DNA of 64,000 bases from Clostridium fessum (GCF_003024715.1 NZ_PYLO01000001.1:248001-312000), one strand, 5' to 3'. Shown: positions 7,408 to 16,068, counted from the stretch's first letter. Made by a program: numbers and translations. Notes: generated by a model from the letters alone, not told the origin.

Positions 7408-9015
7408 ATGAGGCTTACATTTATCGGTGCGGATCATGAGGTTACAGGCAGCTGTCATTTCCTGGAGGCAAGCGGACTGAATATTCTGATTGATTGCGGT
7501 ATGGAACAGGGGATCAACAAGTATGAAAATGCAGAACTTCCGATTCCGTATTCGGATGTGGACTATGTGCTGGTGACGCACGCCCATATTGATCATGTGG
7601 GATTGCTTCCGCTTATCTATGCGAGGGGATTCCGCGGACAGATTATGGCGACGCGCGCGACCTGCGATCTGTGTGATATCATGCTGAAAGACTGCGCCCA
7701 TATCCAGGAGTCAGAAGCGGAGTGGAAAAACCGGAAGGCCATGCGTGCCGGAAAACCGGAGGTGACGCCGATTTACACGATGAACGATGCAGAAGGGGTA
7801 CTGCATCACTTTGTCCCCTGCAATTACAATGAGATTATCCGTCTGAATGACAATCTGGAGATTCGGTTTGTCGATGTGGGACATCTGCTTGGTTCGGCTT
7901 CGATCGAGATCTGGATGAAGGAAGACGATTGTTCCAAGAAGATTGTATTTTCAGGTGATATCGGTAACAAAAACAAGCCGCTCATCCGCAGCCCGCAGTA
8001 CATCCGTCAGGCGGATTATGTTGTCATGGAGAGCACTTACGGCGGTCGGTTCCACAAGAATACAGGCGATCACGTGGAAGAATTTGCCCGCGTGATTCAG
8101 GAGACGCTGGATAAGGGCGGCAATGTCGTGATCCCGGCATTTGCGGTCGGCAGAACGCAGGAAGTGTTGAATTACATCCGTATTATCAAGGAGAAGAACC
8201 TTGTAACCGGGCACGGCGTATTTCCGGTTTACTTAGACAGCCCGATGGCGGTGGAAGCGACCGGCGTGTTCAAGGACAATATGATGGATTGCTACAATGA
8301 AGAGACGAAGGAGCTGGTAAAAAAGGGCATCAATCCGATTTCTTTCCCGGGTCTGCATCTCTCGATCACCAGCAGCGATTCCGTTGCAATCAACTTCAAC
8401 GAGGAACCGAAGGTTATCATCTCGGCAGCCGGCATGTGTGATGCGGGCCGTATCCGCCATCATTTGAAACACAACCTCTGGAGACCGGAGTGTACGATTT
8501 TGTTTGCTGGCTATCAGGCAGTCGGCACACTGGGACGCAGCATTATTGAGGGACGCGAGGAAGTGAAGCTGTTCGGTGAGTCGATCGAGGTCAAAGCACG
8601 GATCGAGAAGATCGAGGGCATCAGCGGCCATGCGGACGAGACCGGGCTTTTGGAGTGGGTTGGCAGTTTTATGGAAAAACCGTCCCAGGTCTTCGTGGTA
8701 CACGGCGATGACACAGTGTGCGATGCATTTGCAGAGACGGTCAAGGAGACTTACGGCATCAATGCGATGGCTCCGTTCTCCGGCAGTTCCTACGACCTGA
8801 AAGAGGGATGCTTCGTGACTGTTACGAAGGGTATTCCGATTCAGAAACCGGCAGTGAACGAAGCAACGAAGAAAGCGGCTGGTGTATTTGCCCGCCTGCT
8901 GGCAGCCTGCGACCGCCTGCGCCGTGTTGTTATGCATAACGAGGGCGGGGCGAACAAAGATTTGGCACGTTTTGCCGACCAGATCAACTCGCTCTGCGAT
9001 AAGTGGGACCGCTAA
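7408..9015 (+). CDS. Metallo-beta-lactamase / beta-CASP domain RNA hydrolase
   Basis: A cytosolic zinc-dependent nuclease of the CPSF-73/Ysh1-like family, 535 residues. The metallo-beta-lactamase domain shows the zinc ligands His58, His60, Asp62 and His63 in THAHIDHVG, then the VGHLLGSASIE and FSGDIG motifs. The beta-CASP insertion follows (VIPAFAVGRTQEVL), and the last motif GISGHADETGLLEW closes the active site. A helical extension of about 80 residues lies at the C-terminus. Proteins of this family process or degrade RNA; the bacterial ones with this layout are usually not RNase J, which has a different C-terminal domain. Its own strong promoter and a monocistronic position (rnhA follows by 33 bases) suggest shared transcription with rnhA. 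Confidence 0.88.
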   Translation: MRLTFIGADHEVTGSCHFLEASGLNILIDCGMEQGINKYENAELPIPYSDVDYVLVTHAHIDHVGLLPLIYARGFRGQIMATRATCDLCDIMLKDCAHIQESEAEWKNRKAMRAGKPEVTPIYTMNDAEGVLHHFVPCNYNEIIRLNDNLEIRFVDVGHLLGSASIEIWMKEDDCSKKIVFSGDIGNKNKPLIRSPQYIRQADYVVMESTYGGRFHKNTGDHVEEFARVIQETLDKGGNVVIPAFAVGRTQEVLNYIRIIKEKNLVTGHGVFPVYLDSPMAVEATGVFKDNMMDCYNEETKELVKKGINPISFPGLHLSITSSDSVAINFNEEPKVIISAAGMCDAGRIRHHLKHNLWRPECTILFAGYQAVGTLGRSIIEGREEVKLFGESIEVKARIEKIEGISGHADETGLLEWVGSFMEKPSQVFVVHGDDTVCDAFAETVKETYGINAMAPFSGSSYDLKEGCFVTVTKGIPIQKPAVNEATKKAAGVFARLLAACDRLRRVVMHNEGGANKDLARFADQINSLCDKWDR

Positions 9016-9048
9016 GCTTCAATAATAGACATAAAGGAGATTTCTGAC

Positions 9049-9522
9049 TTGAAAGTAACTATATACACAGACGGCGCCGCCCGCGGCAATCCAGATGGTC
9101 CGGGCGGATTTGGAACCGTCATTCACTATGTAGATCCGGCAGGAAAACTGCACACGAAAGAGATTTCCGGCGGCTACAAACGAACTACGAACAACCGTAT
9201 GGAGCTGATGGCAGCTATCGCCGGTCTCGAGGCGCTCAACCGCCCCTGCGAGATCGAACTCTATTCAGATTCCCAGTATCTTGTCAACGCTTTTAACCAG
9301 CACTGGATCGAGGGTTGGATCAAAAAGGGCTGGAAACGCGGCAAAAATGAGGAGGTTAAGAATGTAGATCTATGGAAGCGCCTGCTCGCTGCCAAGGAAC
9401 CCCATCAGATTTCGTTTTTCTGGGTGAAGGGGCATAATGGGCATCCGGAGAATGAGAGATGTGACTTTTTGGCTACTTCGGCGGCGGATGGGGACGAGCT
9501 GATGGTGGATCCGGGGGTATAG
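9049..9522 (+). CDS. rnhA: Ribonuclease HI
   Basis: RNase HI cleaves the RNA strand of RNA-DNA hybrids, removing primers and R-loops. All four catalytic acids are visible: Asp8 ([10 protein letters not shown]), Glu52 (NRMELMA), Asp74 (LYSDSQYL) and Asp139 (ERCDFLA), with the auxiliary His129 in [10 protein letters not shown]. The basic handle [16 protein letters not shown], which grips the hybrid in E. coli-type enzymes, is present. The start is the TTG at 9049, supported by AAAGGAGA ten bases upstream and by the family's N-terminus. At 157 residues it is full length. It follows the beta-CASP hydrolase by 33 bases, so the pair may form an RNA-processing operon. Confidence 0.95.
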   Translation: MKVTIYTDGAARGNPDGPGGFGTVIHYVDPAGKLHTKEISGGYKRTTNNRMELMAAIAGLEALNRPCEIELYSDSQYLVNAFNQHWIEGWIKKGWKRGKNEEVKNVDLWKRLLAAKEPHQISFFWVKGHNGHPENERCDFLATSAADGDELMVDPGV

Positions 9523-9525
9523 CTC

Positions 9526-9658
9526 GTTACTGCTCACACATGTGTGACCAGTAACAGGATTTTACCGATGCTTCGCATTCCAAATCGGCAAAATCTGCAT
9601 CCGGAACTGTATTGTACGGAATTTTCAGTTCAGAAAATTCCTACATGTGAGCAGTTAC
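9526..9658. mobile_element. 133-bp MITE-like element (copy 1) with terminal inverted repeats
   Basis: The ends are imperfect inverted repeats: GTTACTGCTCACACATGT at the left against ACATGTGAGCAGTTAC at the right. The interior folds into three successive hairpins (9526-9555, about 9559-9594, and 9618-9641 with a 9-bp stem GGAATTTTC/GAAAATTCC). Its length equals that of the copy at 35174-35306. Flanks TATAGCTC and TATAACAA may be a decayed 8-bp target duplication (5 of 8 match). No ORF lies inside. It sits 3 bases after the rnhA stop and may serve as its terminator. Confidence 0.65.
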
Positions 9659-9774
9659 TATAACAACCCTTACGATATGTTTACATCTTTCGATCATCTA
9701 TTTTCAAACCGTATTAAATGTGCTATTTTAAAATTATCAAGTGAACAGGAATAGCAAAGGCGGTTGAGAGTAAT

Positions 9775-10617
9775 TTGAAAAATAAAGGAATGATCGCTGC
9801 CCTCGGTTTGATTCTGGTGCTGGGGATTGTGACGACGGCGGCAACGCGGCGTTATATCCGGGAGCAGGCGGGAAGTGAGAGAAGCCTGACGGTCGGACCG
9901 GAGGCGATGTATGAGGCGGAACCATTTGCGGCGGAAGCAGCGGAAAATGGTCTGGCGGAGGATGCGCCGGAGCCATCTTCTAAAAAAATGGCGCATGTGG
10001 AAAGCGTGGGGACAGAAGATAGAGCCTGTATGCAGGCGGAAGGAGATGTTTCTGTCCAGTCTTTAGGTGAACAAAAGGAAAAACGTGCAGATAATCGGGC
10101 GGCTGCTAAGGCGGCAGAGAAGCAGAGCGCGGGCGATGAGTCGGATCATTCTGTGAATACAGGGGAGGTTGTGTCCCCGGTTGAAAATGGAATTGTATCT
10201 CCTGCGCGAGGCGCGTCCTCCGGGACAGGTGCAGGCTCGGACCGGACAGCGGAAGATTACCGGAACCGGCTGGGCGAGATCGAGAATACGATTCAAAACC
10301 TGGAAAATTCGGGAAGTGCGAATACGACCGACGCGATGCGGGAGGCGGTCGCGTATGAGTACCGGCTCTGGGATGCCGAATTAAATCAGATTTATCAGGC
10401 AATCATGGCGGTGCTTCCAGACGAGGAGACAGACACGCTGCGTGGTCGGGAACGCAGATGGATCCGGGAACGTGATACGGCGGCGAAACAGGCGGCGGAG
10501 CGCTACAAGGGCGGCACGATGGAAAATGTCGAGTACACGGCGTCGCTGGCAAATTCGACGCGGGATCGGGCGTATGAGCTTTTGGATTTGTATGAATCGT
10601 ATCTTCCGGCAGAGTAG
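9775..10617 (+). CDS. Membrane-anchored protein with C-terminal LprI-like (DUF1311) domain
   Basis: The 280-residue protein has one N-terminal hydrophobic segment (residues 6-23) without a clear signal-peptidase site, then about 160 residues of low-complexity Glu/Ala/Gly/Ser-rich sequence, and a compact helical domain from about residue 185 to 275. That domain has the features of the LprI/DUF1311 family: an alternating helix with LWDAELNQIYQAIMAVLP, then LRGRERRWIRERD and a final LANSTRDRAYEL. In other bacteria the family includes a lysozyme-inhibitor lipoprotein, but many members have no tested role. The paired Cys seen in many exported members is absent. The start is TTG 9775 with a weak GAGAG site; ATG at 9790 is an alternative. 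A strong terminator follows. Domain call moderate, function unknown. Confidence 0.65.
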   Translation: MKNKGMIAALGLILVLGIVTTAATRRYIREQAGSERSLTVGPEAMYEAEPFAAEAAENGLAEDAPEPSSKKMAHVESVGTEDRACMQAEGDVSVQSLGEQKEKRADNRAAAKAAEKQSAGDESDHSVNTGEVVSPVENGIVSPARGASSGTGAGSDRTAEDYRNRLGEIENTIQNLENSGSANTTDAMREAVAYEYRLWDAELNQIYQAIMAVLPDEETDTLRGRERRWIRERDTAAKQAAERYKGGTMENVEYTASLANSTRDRAYELLDLYESYLPAE

Positions 10618-10629
10618 TGAAAAAATTAG

Positions 10630-10678
10630 AAAATGGGACTTTTGCGGCATATAGAATTGCGGTAAGGGTCCCATTTTT
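10630..10678 (+). terminator. Rho-independent terminator after the LprI-like gene
   Basis: AAAATGGGAC (10630-10639) pairs perfectly with GTCCCATTTT (10668-10677), with a 28-base loop and a five-T run overlapping the end of the stem. It closes the transcript before alaS. Confidence 0.75.
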
Positions 10679-10716
10679 ACACACTTTTTGTACACTTTTT
10701 GTACCGATAAACCTCT

Positions 10717-10745
10717 TGCGAAATGTAAATTCCTATGATAGGATA
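10717..10745 (+). promoter_or_regulatory. Candidate promoter of alaS
   Basis: TTGCGA and TAGGAT are 17 bases apart in the AT-rich leader, about 55 bases before the alaS start. The match is moderate. No T-box (no specifier loop or AGGGUGGNACCGCG-like bulge) is visible in the 120 bases upstream. Confidence 0.4.
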
Positions 10746-10798
10746 TAAAGAATGAGGAAAATTTTACTTAAATAGAAGTAACTATAGGAGGAAGCAAC

Positions 10799-13441
10799 GT
10801 GAAAAAATACGGTGTGAACGAACTTAGAAAGATGTTCTTAGACTTTTTTGAGAGCAAGGGACATCTGGCAATGAAGAGTTTCTCTCTGGTTCCGCATAAT
10901 GATAACAGCCTTCTGCTTATCAACTCTGGTATGGCTCCGTTAAAGCCATATTTTACGGGTCAGGAGATTCCGCCGAGAACAAGAGTATGTACCTGTCAGA
11001 AATGTATTCGTACCGGCGATATCGAGAATATCGGTAAGACTGCCCGTCATGGTACCTTTTTTGAGATGCTTGGCAACTTCTCCTTCGGTGATTATTTCAA
11101 AGAGGAAGCGATTCACTGGTCCTGGGAATTTTTAACCGAGGTTGTCGGACTTGATCCGGATCGCCTCTATCCGTCTGTGTTCGAGAGCGATGACGAGGCA
11201 TTTGATATCTGGAATAAAGAGATGGGTATTCCGGCAGAGCGTATTTTCCGCTTTGGCAGAGAGGATAACTTCTGGGAGCATGGCGCTGGTCCGTGCGGTC
11301 CGTGTTCTGAGATCTACTATGACCGCGGTGAGAAATACGGCTGCGGCAAACCGGGATGTACGGTAGGCTGCGAGTGTGACCGTTACATGGAGGTATGGAA
11401 CAATGTATTCTCCCAGTTTAACAACGACGGTCACGGCAACTACACCGAGCTGGAGCACAAGAACATTGATACCGGAATGGGTCTGGAGCGTCTGGCAGTG
11501 ATCGTACAGGATGTAGATTCCCTGTTTACGGTTGATACCAACAAAGCTCTGTTAGACCGTGTCTGCGAGCTGGCACATACCGAATATCAGAAAGATCATG
11601 AGACCGATATTTCTCTGCGTATTGTAGCGGATCATATCAAGTCCTGCACCTTCATGATTTCCGATGGCATTATGCCATCCAACGAGGGACGCGGATATGT
11701 TCTGCGCCGCCTTCTGCGCCGTGCAGCACGCCATGGCAAAAAACTTGGCATCGAGGGTGAGTTCTTAGCAGCTCTGTCCCGCACCGTTATCGACCTTTCC
11801 AAGGATGGTTATCCGGAACTGGAAGAGAAGAGCGCGATGATTTTCAAGGTTCTTTCGGAGGAAGAGGATAAGTTCAACAGAACCATTGATCAGGGTCTTG
11901 CGATCCTTGCTGATATGGAAGAAGATATGAACAAGAAGGGCGAGAAAGTGCTGTCCGGCGACAACGCATTCAAGCTCTACGATACGTATGGATTTCCGAT
12001 CGATTTAACCCGTGAGATTCTCGAGGAGAAGAGTCTCGGTATCGATGAGGACGGCTTCAACGCAGCGATGAAACGCCAGAAAGAACAGGCGAGAGCGGCG
12101 AGAAAGACGACTAACTATATGGGCGCGGATGTTACGGTATATCAGTCCATCGATCCGGCTATTACAACTGAGTTTATCGGCTATGATCGTCTGACAGCGG
12201 AATCCGAGATTTCCGTTCTGACGACCGAGGATGAGATTGTAGAGGCACTGACTGACGGTCAGACTGGTACAATTATCACCAAGGAAACCCCGTTCTACGG
12301 AACCATGGGTGGTCAGGAGGGTGACTTCGGTCAGATTACCGCTCCGGACGGCTCTGTGTTTGAAGTAAAAGATACCATTCATTTACAGGGTGGCAAGATC
12401 GGTCATGTCGGTGTTGTAGTAAAGGGTATGTTCGAGGTGGGAGAAAAAGTAACCATGTCGGTTGATAAGGAAAACCGTGAACTGACTTCCCGCAACCATT
12501 CCGCAACCCATCTGCTTCATAAAGCGCTGCGTACCGTACTTGGTAGCCATGTAGAGCAGGCTGGTTCCCTGGTAACCCGTGACCGTCTGCGTTTCGACTT
12601 TACTCATTTCTCTGCGATGACTCCAGAGGAGATAGAGAAGGTTGAAAAGATTGTAAATGATGAGATTGCAGCATCCCTGCCGGTTGTAACCGATGTTATG
12701 TCCTTGGATGAGGCAAAGAAGACGGGCGCGATGGCACTGTTTGGCGAGAAGTACGGCGAGAAAGTCCGTGTTGTCAAGATGGGGGATTTCTCCACCGAGC
12801 TTTGCGGCGGTACACACGTATCCAACACAGGCACAATTGCATCCTTCAAGATTCTCTCTGAGGCTGGTATTGCAGCAGGCGTCCGCCGTATCGAGGCGCT
12901 GACCTCCACCGGTTTGATGAACCACTACAAAGAGGTAGAGAATGAGCTGCATGAGGCGGCGAAACTGGCAAAGACCACTCCGGCGGCACTGAGCAGCAAG
13001 ATTGAGTCCATGTTAGAGGAGATCAAGACTCTGCACGCAGAGAATGAGAAGTTAAAAAGTAAGCTGGCGAACGACTCTCTGGGCGATGTTATGAACCAGG
13101 TACAGGATGTAAACGGCGTGAAGCTGCTGGCAGTTGAGGTTAAGGATGTAGACATGAACGGTCTGCGTAATCTGGGCGATCAGCTGAAAGAGAAGCTGGG
13201 CGACGGCGTTGTTCTGATTGCATCTACTCTGGATGGCAAGGTAAGCCTGATGGCTTCTGTAACTGACGGTGCGATGAAGAAGGGTGCACATGCTGGAAAC
13301 TTAATCAAAGCAATCGCAGGTCTTGTCGGCGGCGGCGGCGGTGGCCGTCCGAACATGGCACAGGCTGGCGGAAAGAATCCGTCTGGTATTGCAGCAGCCC
13401 TTGAAAAAGCGGCAGAAGTAGTAGCAGAGCAAGTAAAATAA
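10799..13441 (+). CDS. alaS: Alanyl-tRNA synthetase
   Basis: AlaRS charges tRNA-Ala. The 880 residues contain all expected parts in order: the class II catalytic core beginning NELRKMFLDFFESKGH, the tRNA-recognition helices, the editing domain with zinc-binding HSATHLLH and CGGTH motifs (editing removes Ser and Gly from tRNA-Ala), a coiled-coil stretch, and the C-terminal DHHA1 oligomerisation domain rich in glycine (GLVGGGGGGRPNMAQAGGKNP). The start codon is GTG at 10799, supported by GGAGGAAG 7 bases upstream. Codon choice is typical of a highly expressed gene. It stands alone between a terminator and rpsU. Confidence 0.97.
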   Translation: MKKYGVNELRKMFLDFFESKGHLAMKSFSLVPHNDNSLLLINSGMAPLKPYFTGQEIPPRTRVCTCQKCIRTGDIENIGKTARHGTFFEMLGNFSFGDYFKEEAIHWSWEFLTEVVGLDPDRLYPSVFESDDEAFDIWNKEMGIPAERIFRFGREDNFWEHGAGPCGPCSEIYYDRGEKYGCGKPGCTVGCECDRYMEVWNNVFSQFNNDGHGNYTELEHKNIDTGMGLERLAVIVQDVDSLFTVDTNKALLDRVCELAHTEYQKDHETDISLRIVADHIKSCTFMISDGIMPSNEGRGYVLRRLLRRAARHGKKLGIEGEFLAALSRTVIDLSKDGYPELEEKSAMIFKVLSEEEDKFNRTIDQGLAILADMEEDMNKKGEKVLSGDNAFKLYDTYGFPIDLTREILEEKSLGIDEDGFNAAMKRQKEQARAARKTTNYMGADVTVYQSIDPAITTEFIGYDRLTAESEISVLTTEDEIVEALTDGQTGTIITKETPFYGTMGGQEGDFGQITAPDGSVFEVKDTIHLQGGKIGHVGVVVKGMFEVGEKVTMSVDKENRELTSRNHSATHLLHKALRTVLGSHVEQAGSLVTRDRLRFDFTHFSAMTPEEIEKVEKIVNDEIAASLPVVTDVMSLDEAKKTGAMALFGEKYGEKVRVVKMGDFSTELCGGTHVSNTGTIASFKILSEAGIAAGVRRIEALTSTGLMNHYKEVENELHEAAKLAKTTPAALSSKIESMLEEIKTLHAENEKLKSKLANDSLGDVMNQVQDVNGVKLLAVEVKDVDMNGLRNLGDQLKEKLGDGVVLIASTLDGKVSLMASVTDGAMKKGAHAGNLIKAIAGLVGGGGGGRPNMAQAGGKNPSGIAAALEKAAEVVAEQVK

Positions 13442-13445
13442 AAAA

Positions 13446-13492
13446 ATCATAAAAAAATGTAAAATGTTGTTGACGTATCATTTTTTTATGAT
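13446..13492. repeat. 14-bp perfect inverted repeat around the rpsU promoter
   Basis: ATCATAAAAAAATG (13446-13459) is a perfect inverted copy of CATTTTTTTATGAT (13479-13492), with 19 bases between. The right arm overlaps the first base of the rpsU -10 box and the -35 box lies in the loop. It may also act as the alaS terminator, although the stem is nearly all A-T. Confidence 0.7.
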
Positions 13493-13497
13493 ATAAT
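13470..13497 (+). promoter_or_regulatory. Promoter of rpsU
   Basis: TTGACG (13470-13475) and TATAAT (13492-13497) are 16 bases apart. The message would begin near 13504, leaving a leader of about 75 bases before the S21 start codon. Confidence 0.8.
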
Positions 13498-13578
13498 CTT
13501 TTTAGTGCTAAAAAAATACCCATACAGTTGTATTAATATGCACTTATTACACAACTGGAGGGAGGTTAGGTGTGAGCT

Positions 13579-13755
13579 ATGTCAAATGTAATCGTTAAAG
13601 ATAACGAGAGTCTGGACAGCGCTTTACGCAGATTCAAAAGAAACTGTGCTAAGGCTGGTATCCAGCAGGAGATTCGGAAAAGAGAGCATTACGAGAAACC
13701 GAGCGTTCGTCGTAAAAAGAAATCCGAAGCTGCTAGAAAACGCAAATACAATTAA
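13579..13755 (+). CDS. rpsU: 30S ribosomal protein S21
   Basis: A 58-residue basic protein of the small ribosomal subunit that helps select mRNA near the anti-Shine-Dalgarno region. The sequence starts [21 protein letters not shown] and ends in the lysine/arginine-rich tail [15 protein letters not shown], matching Clostridial S21 end to end. The ATG at 13579 follows GGAGGGAGGTTAGGTGTGAGCT, a very strong ribosome binding site. It has its own promoter and a perfect terminator, so it is a monocistronic unit between alaS and a membrane-protein gene. Confidence 0.97.
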   Translation: MSNVIVKDNESLDSALRRFKRNCAKAGIQQEIRKREHYEKPSVRRKKKSEAARKRKYN

Positions 13756-13762
13756 GTAACGC

Positions 13763-13798
13763 AAAAGTCCTGGTTTTCATATGAACCAGGACTTTTTT
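13763..13798 (+). terminator. Rho-independent terminator of rpsU
   Basis: AAAAGTCCTGGTT (13763-13775) pairs perfectly with AACCAGGACTTTT across an 8-base loop, ending in six T. It begins 8 bases after the rpsU stop codon. Confidence 0.92.
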
Positions 13799-13852
13799 GT
13801 GCAATAGGAGAAAGAGAAGAAATGCGATGTGGCGGATGATGGAGTGAGGGGC

Positions 13853-15727
13853 ATGAGAGAGAAGCAGGAAAAAGAGAGACGGGGAAAGGGATTGAAACAA
13901 TATATTGCGGATCGGCGCCTGGCAGCAGTCAGCCTTGTGCTGGGTGTTTTGATGGGGCTGATGATTCTTCTGGGAATCCGTTACAGCCGCAATGAGCTGA
14001 TTTACCGGACGGCGGGTCAGTTTTTGGGACAGTTGGCGGGCTGGGTGGTGTGTATGACGGTGATGGTTTGGGCGATTTGTGTGGGACTGGATGCTTTGGG
14101 GCGTGGCTGGCCTAAGATACGGGATTTTCAGTTCGGAAAATTCCTGCCTGTGAACAGTTACCAGAAACGGACGCAAGCACGGAGGGGGAAAGACTGCGAA
14201 GACCAGGGAAGCAGCCGCGATGTGGAAAGCCAGGGACGGGAATCGAAACTGCGCGCAACGCAAAATTTGGATTTGGGGACATGGCTGAAATGGGTGTTTC
14301 TCTCCTGGTGCGTCTATCTTCCAGTTTTTCTGGCAGTTTATCCGGGCATTTATTCTTACGATGCGTCCGCGCAGCTTCTTCAGTTTTATGGAAAACTGCC
14401 GCTGACAACCCACCATCCATTAATTCACACGCTATATCTGGGACTCTGCATGAAGATTGCGGGGCGTCTGTTCCATACCTATCAGGCAGGGATGGCGCTG
14501 TATGCGCTGTCGCAGTCGTTTTTTATGAGTGCGGTCTTTTCCCTGTGTCTGTGCCGGATGAAAGCGCGGCGGGCACCGCGATGGCTCTGCGTTGCTTCAT
14601 GGACGTTCTGGATCCTGAATCCGTATCTGACGGTCTTTTCCTTTGTCACGACGAAGGATGTGCTCTTTGGCGCATTTTTCCTGCTGGCATTTGATACGGC
14701 ATGTTGTCTGGCGGAGGATCCGGAGCATTTTTGGCGGGGAATGTGCCAGAAGAAAGAAGATTTGGATAAAGAAAGAGAGCTGGATAAAGAGAAAAATCTG
14801 AACGAAACAGGTTCTCAGAAAAAAGTGGGAAAGACGGGTGATTGGCTGCTCTTTTTTGTGAGTGTGCTTTTTATGTGCCTGTTCCGGAATCAGGGAATCT
14901 ATGTCTTCCTGTTTTTTGTCTTGGCAGCCTGCCTGTTTCTACGAAAAAAAGTGTATTGCAAAAACAGGTTTATTAGGGCATCTCTGATGGTGGCAGCTTT
15001 ATGGTATGTTTTATCTGGTCCGATTCCAACGGCGTTCGGCGTGGGAAAGGGCGATGCGAGGGAGATGCTGTGCGTGCCAATGCAGCAGCTGGCGCGCATG
15101 TATCATGAAGTTCCGGAGAAATTGACGCCGGAGGAAAAGGAATATATCGAGACGCTGATTGACCCGCAGGCGCTCAGTGAGTATGTCCGTGTCAATGCGG
15201 ATCCAGTGAAAAATGGATTCCATACGGAAGTGATGCAGGCAGATATAGGACGCTTCGTTCGTACCTGGGCGGAAATCGGGAAGCGCCATCCGGGTATTTA
15301 TCTGGATTCATTTCTGATGGGGAACTGGGGGTACTGGTATATGGGAGACAGCCAGTACTGGATCAGCTATATTTTATACGATGGGGCATACTTGGAAGGT
15401 AATTTAAATATCCTGCATATCACACGTAACAGCCATTTCCAGGCGTTTTCGGACTGGTTGAGGGAGGCGACACTGACACCGGCATTCCAGTCGGTTCCGG
15501 TGCTGTCGGTGCTTCTCAATCAGGCATTTCCGTTCTGGCTGATGCTGTTTGCGGCAGGATTTGCAGTCTGGAAGCACCGGGCGTATGAGATCATTCCGCT
15601 GATGCTTCTGCTGGGCTGCTGGGGAACACTTCTGCTGGGACCGGTGGTTTCCCTGCGGTATGCATTGCCGTTGATTTACTGTGTGCCGCGGATGCTGGAA
15701 ATGATAGTGGGTTTGACGGGAAAATAG
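13853..15727 (+). CDS. Large polytopic membrane protein, DUF6020-like
   Basis: A 624-residue integral membrane protein with roughly a dozen hydrophobic segments. I recognise it as resembling the DUF6020 group of Clostridial membrane proteins, which share a YPGIYSYDASAQL motif followed by a TTHHPLIHTL motif; a similar acidic/His layout occurs in GT-C glycosyltransferases, but no activity is established. ATG 13853 is preferred because GAGGGG lies just upstream; the open frame extends to GTG 13829. Two features stand out: residues 90-103 are encoded by a dispersed repeat fragment (14121-14161), and a charged loop near residues 295-325 is built from near-repeats of the DKE type. The gene is alone between the rpsU terminator and yqfC. 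Family call moderate; role unknown. Confidence 0.6.
   Translation: MREKQEKERRGKGLKQYIADRRLAAVSLVLGVLMGLMILLGIRYSRNELIYRTAGQFLGQLAGWVVCMTVMVWAICVGLDALGRGWPKIRDFQFGKFLPVNSYQKRTQARRGKDCEDQGSSRDVESQGRESKLRATQNLDLGTWLKWVFLSWCVYLPVFLAVYPGIYSYDASAQLLQFYGKLPLTTHHPLIHTLYLGLCMKIAGRLFHTYQAGMALYALSQSFFMSAVFSLCLCRMKARRAPRWLCVASWTFWILNPYLTVFSFVTTKDVLFGAFFLLAFDTACCLAEDPEHFWRGMCQKKEDLDKERELDKEKNLNETGSQKKVGKTGDWLLFFVSVLFMCLFRNQGIYVFLFFVLAACLFLRKKVYCKNRFIRASLMVAALWYVLSGPIPTAFGVGKGDAREMLCVPMQQLARMYHEVPEKLTPEEKEYIETLIDPQALSEYVRVNADPVKNGFHTEVMQADIGRFVRTWAEIGKRHPGIYLDSFLMGNWGYWYMGDSQYWISYILYDGAYLEGNLNILHITRNSHFQAFSDWLREATLTPAFQSVPVLSVLLNQAFPFWLMLFAAGFAVWKHRAYEIIPLMLLLGCWGTLLLGPVVSLRYALPLIYCVPRMLEMIVGLTGK
14121..14161. 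repeat. 41-bp dispersed repeat fragment inside a coding region
   Basis: These 41 bases match 9618-9658, the right end of the 133-bp element after rnhA, at 36 of 41 positions, and keep the same hairpin (GGGATTTTC/GAAAATTCC) and terminal sequence CAGTTAC. Here they are in frame within the membrane-protein gene and encode about 14 residues of a cytoplasmic loop. Confidence 0.7.
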
Positions 15728-15792
15728 TAAACGGCATAGTTTCTGCTTTCCTACATATATTAGATAATAACAATGAAATAGGCGGTAGGCGC

Positions 15793-16065
15793 TTGTTTGG
15801 CAGACAGAAAAAAGCGATCGTTTCGGCACTTCATCTGCCGGAGGACGTCGTTCTCGGAGAGATGCTTCTGTATTTTACCGGCAGTCGGGCGGCTGTGGTA
15901 GAAAATTACAGGAGCATTCTCTTTTTTTCCGACGAAATGCTGCGGCTGACGGGAAAGAACATCCGGCTTACTATCAAGGGGAAAGGGCTTTCGATTGAGT
16001 ATTATGACCGCGACAATCTGCGGGTCACGGGGCAGATTGTGTCTGTCGAATTTGGGGTGCTGTGA
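15793..16065 (+). CDS. yqfC: Sporulation protein YqfC (YabP family)
   Basis: A 90-residue protein matching YqfC, a mother-cell sporulation protein of the YabP/YqfC family. Recognisable segments are LHLPEDVVLGEMLLYFTGSRAA, the central ENYRSILFFSDEMLRL and the terminal GLSIEYYDRDNLRVTGQIVSVEF. The start is a TTG at 15793 behind GGCGGTAGG; no ATG gives a better fit. It lies 3 bases ahead of yqfD, the normal arrangement in spore formers, and opens the yqfC-yqfD-phoH-ybeY run. Its molecular action is not known. Confidence 0.9.
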   Translation: MFGRQKKAIVSALHLPEDVVLGEMLLYFTGSRAAVVENYRSILFFSDEMLRLTGKNIRLTIKGKGLSIEYYDRDNLRVTGQIVSVEFGVL

Positions 16066-16068
16066 GGA

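Noticed and set aside
10680-10798. T-box riboswitch before alaS
   Set aside because: The leader is only about 120 bases and lacks the conserved T-box bulge and antiterminator/terminator pair.
15750-15785. Shared ATTAGATAATA string with 26365-26385 (inverted)
   Set aside because: Eleven A/T-dominated bases are expected by chance in AT-rich spacers; no longer match extends from it.
15728-15792. Possible sigma-E promoter for yqfC (GGCATAGT then ACATATAT)
   Set aside because: The spacing between the two boxes is shorter than usual and the matches are partial. The family is sigma-E controlled elsewhere, but the sequence here does not decide it.
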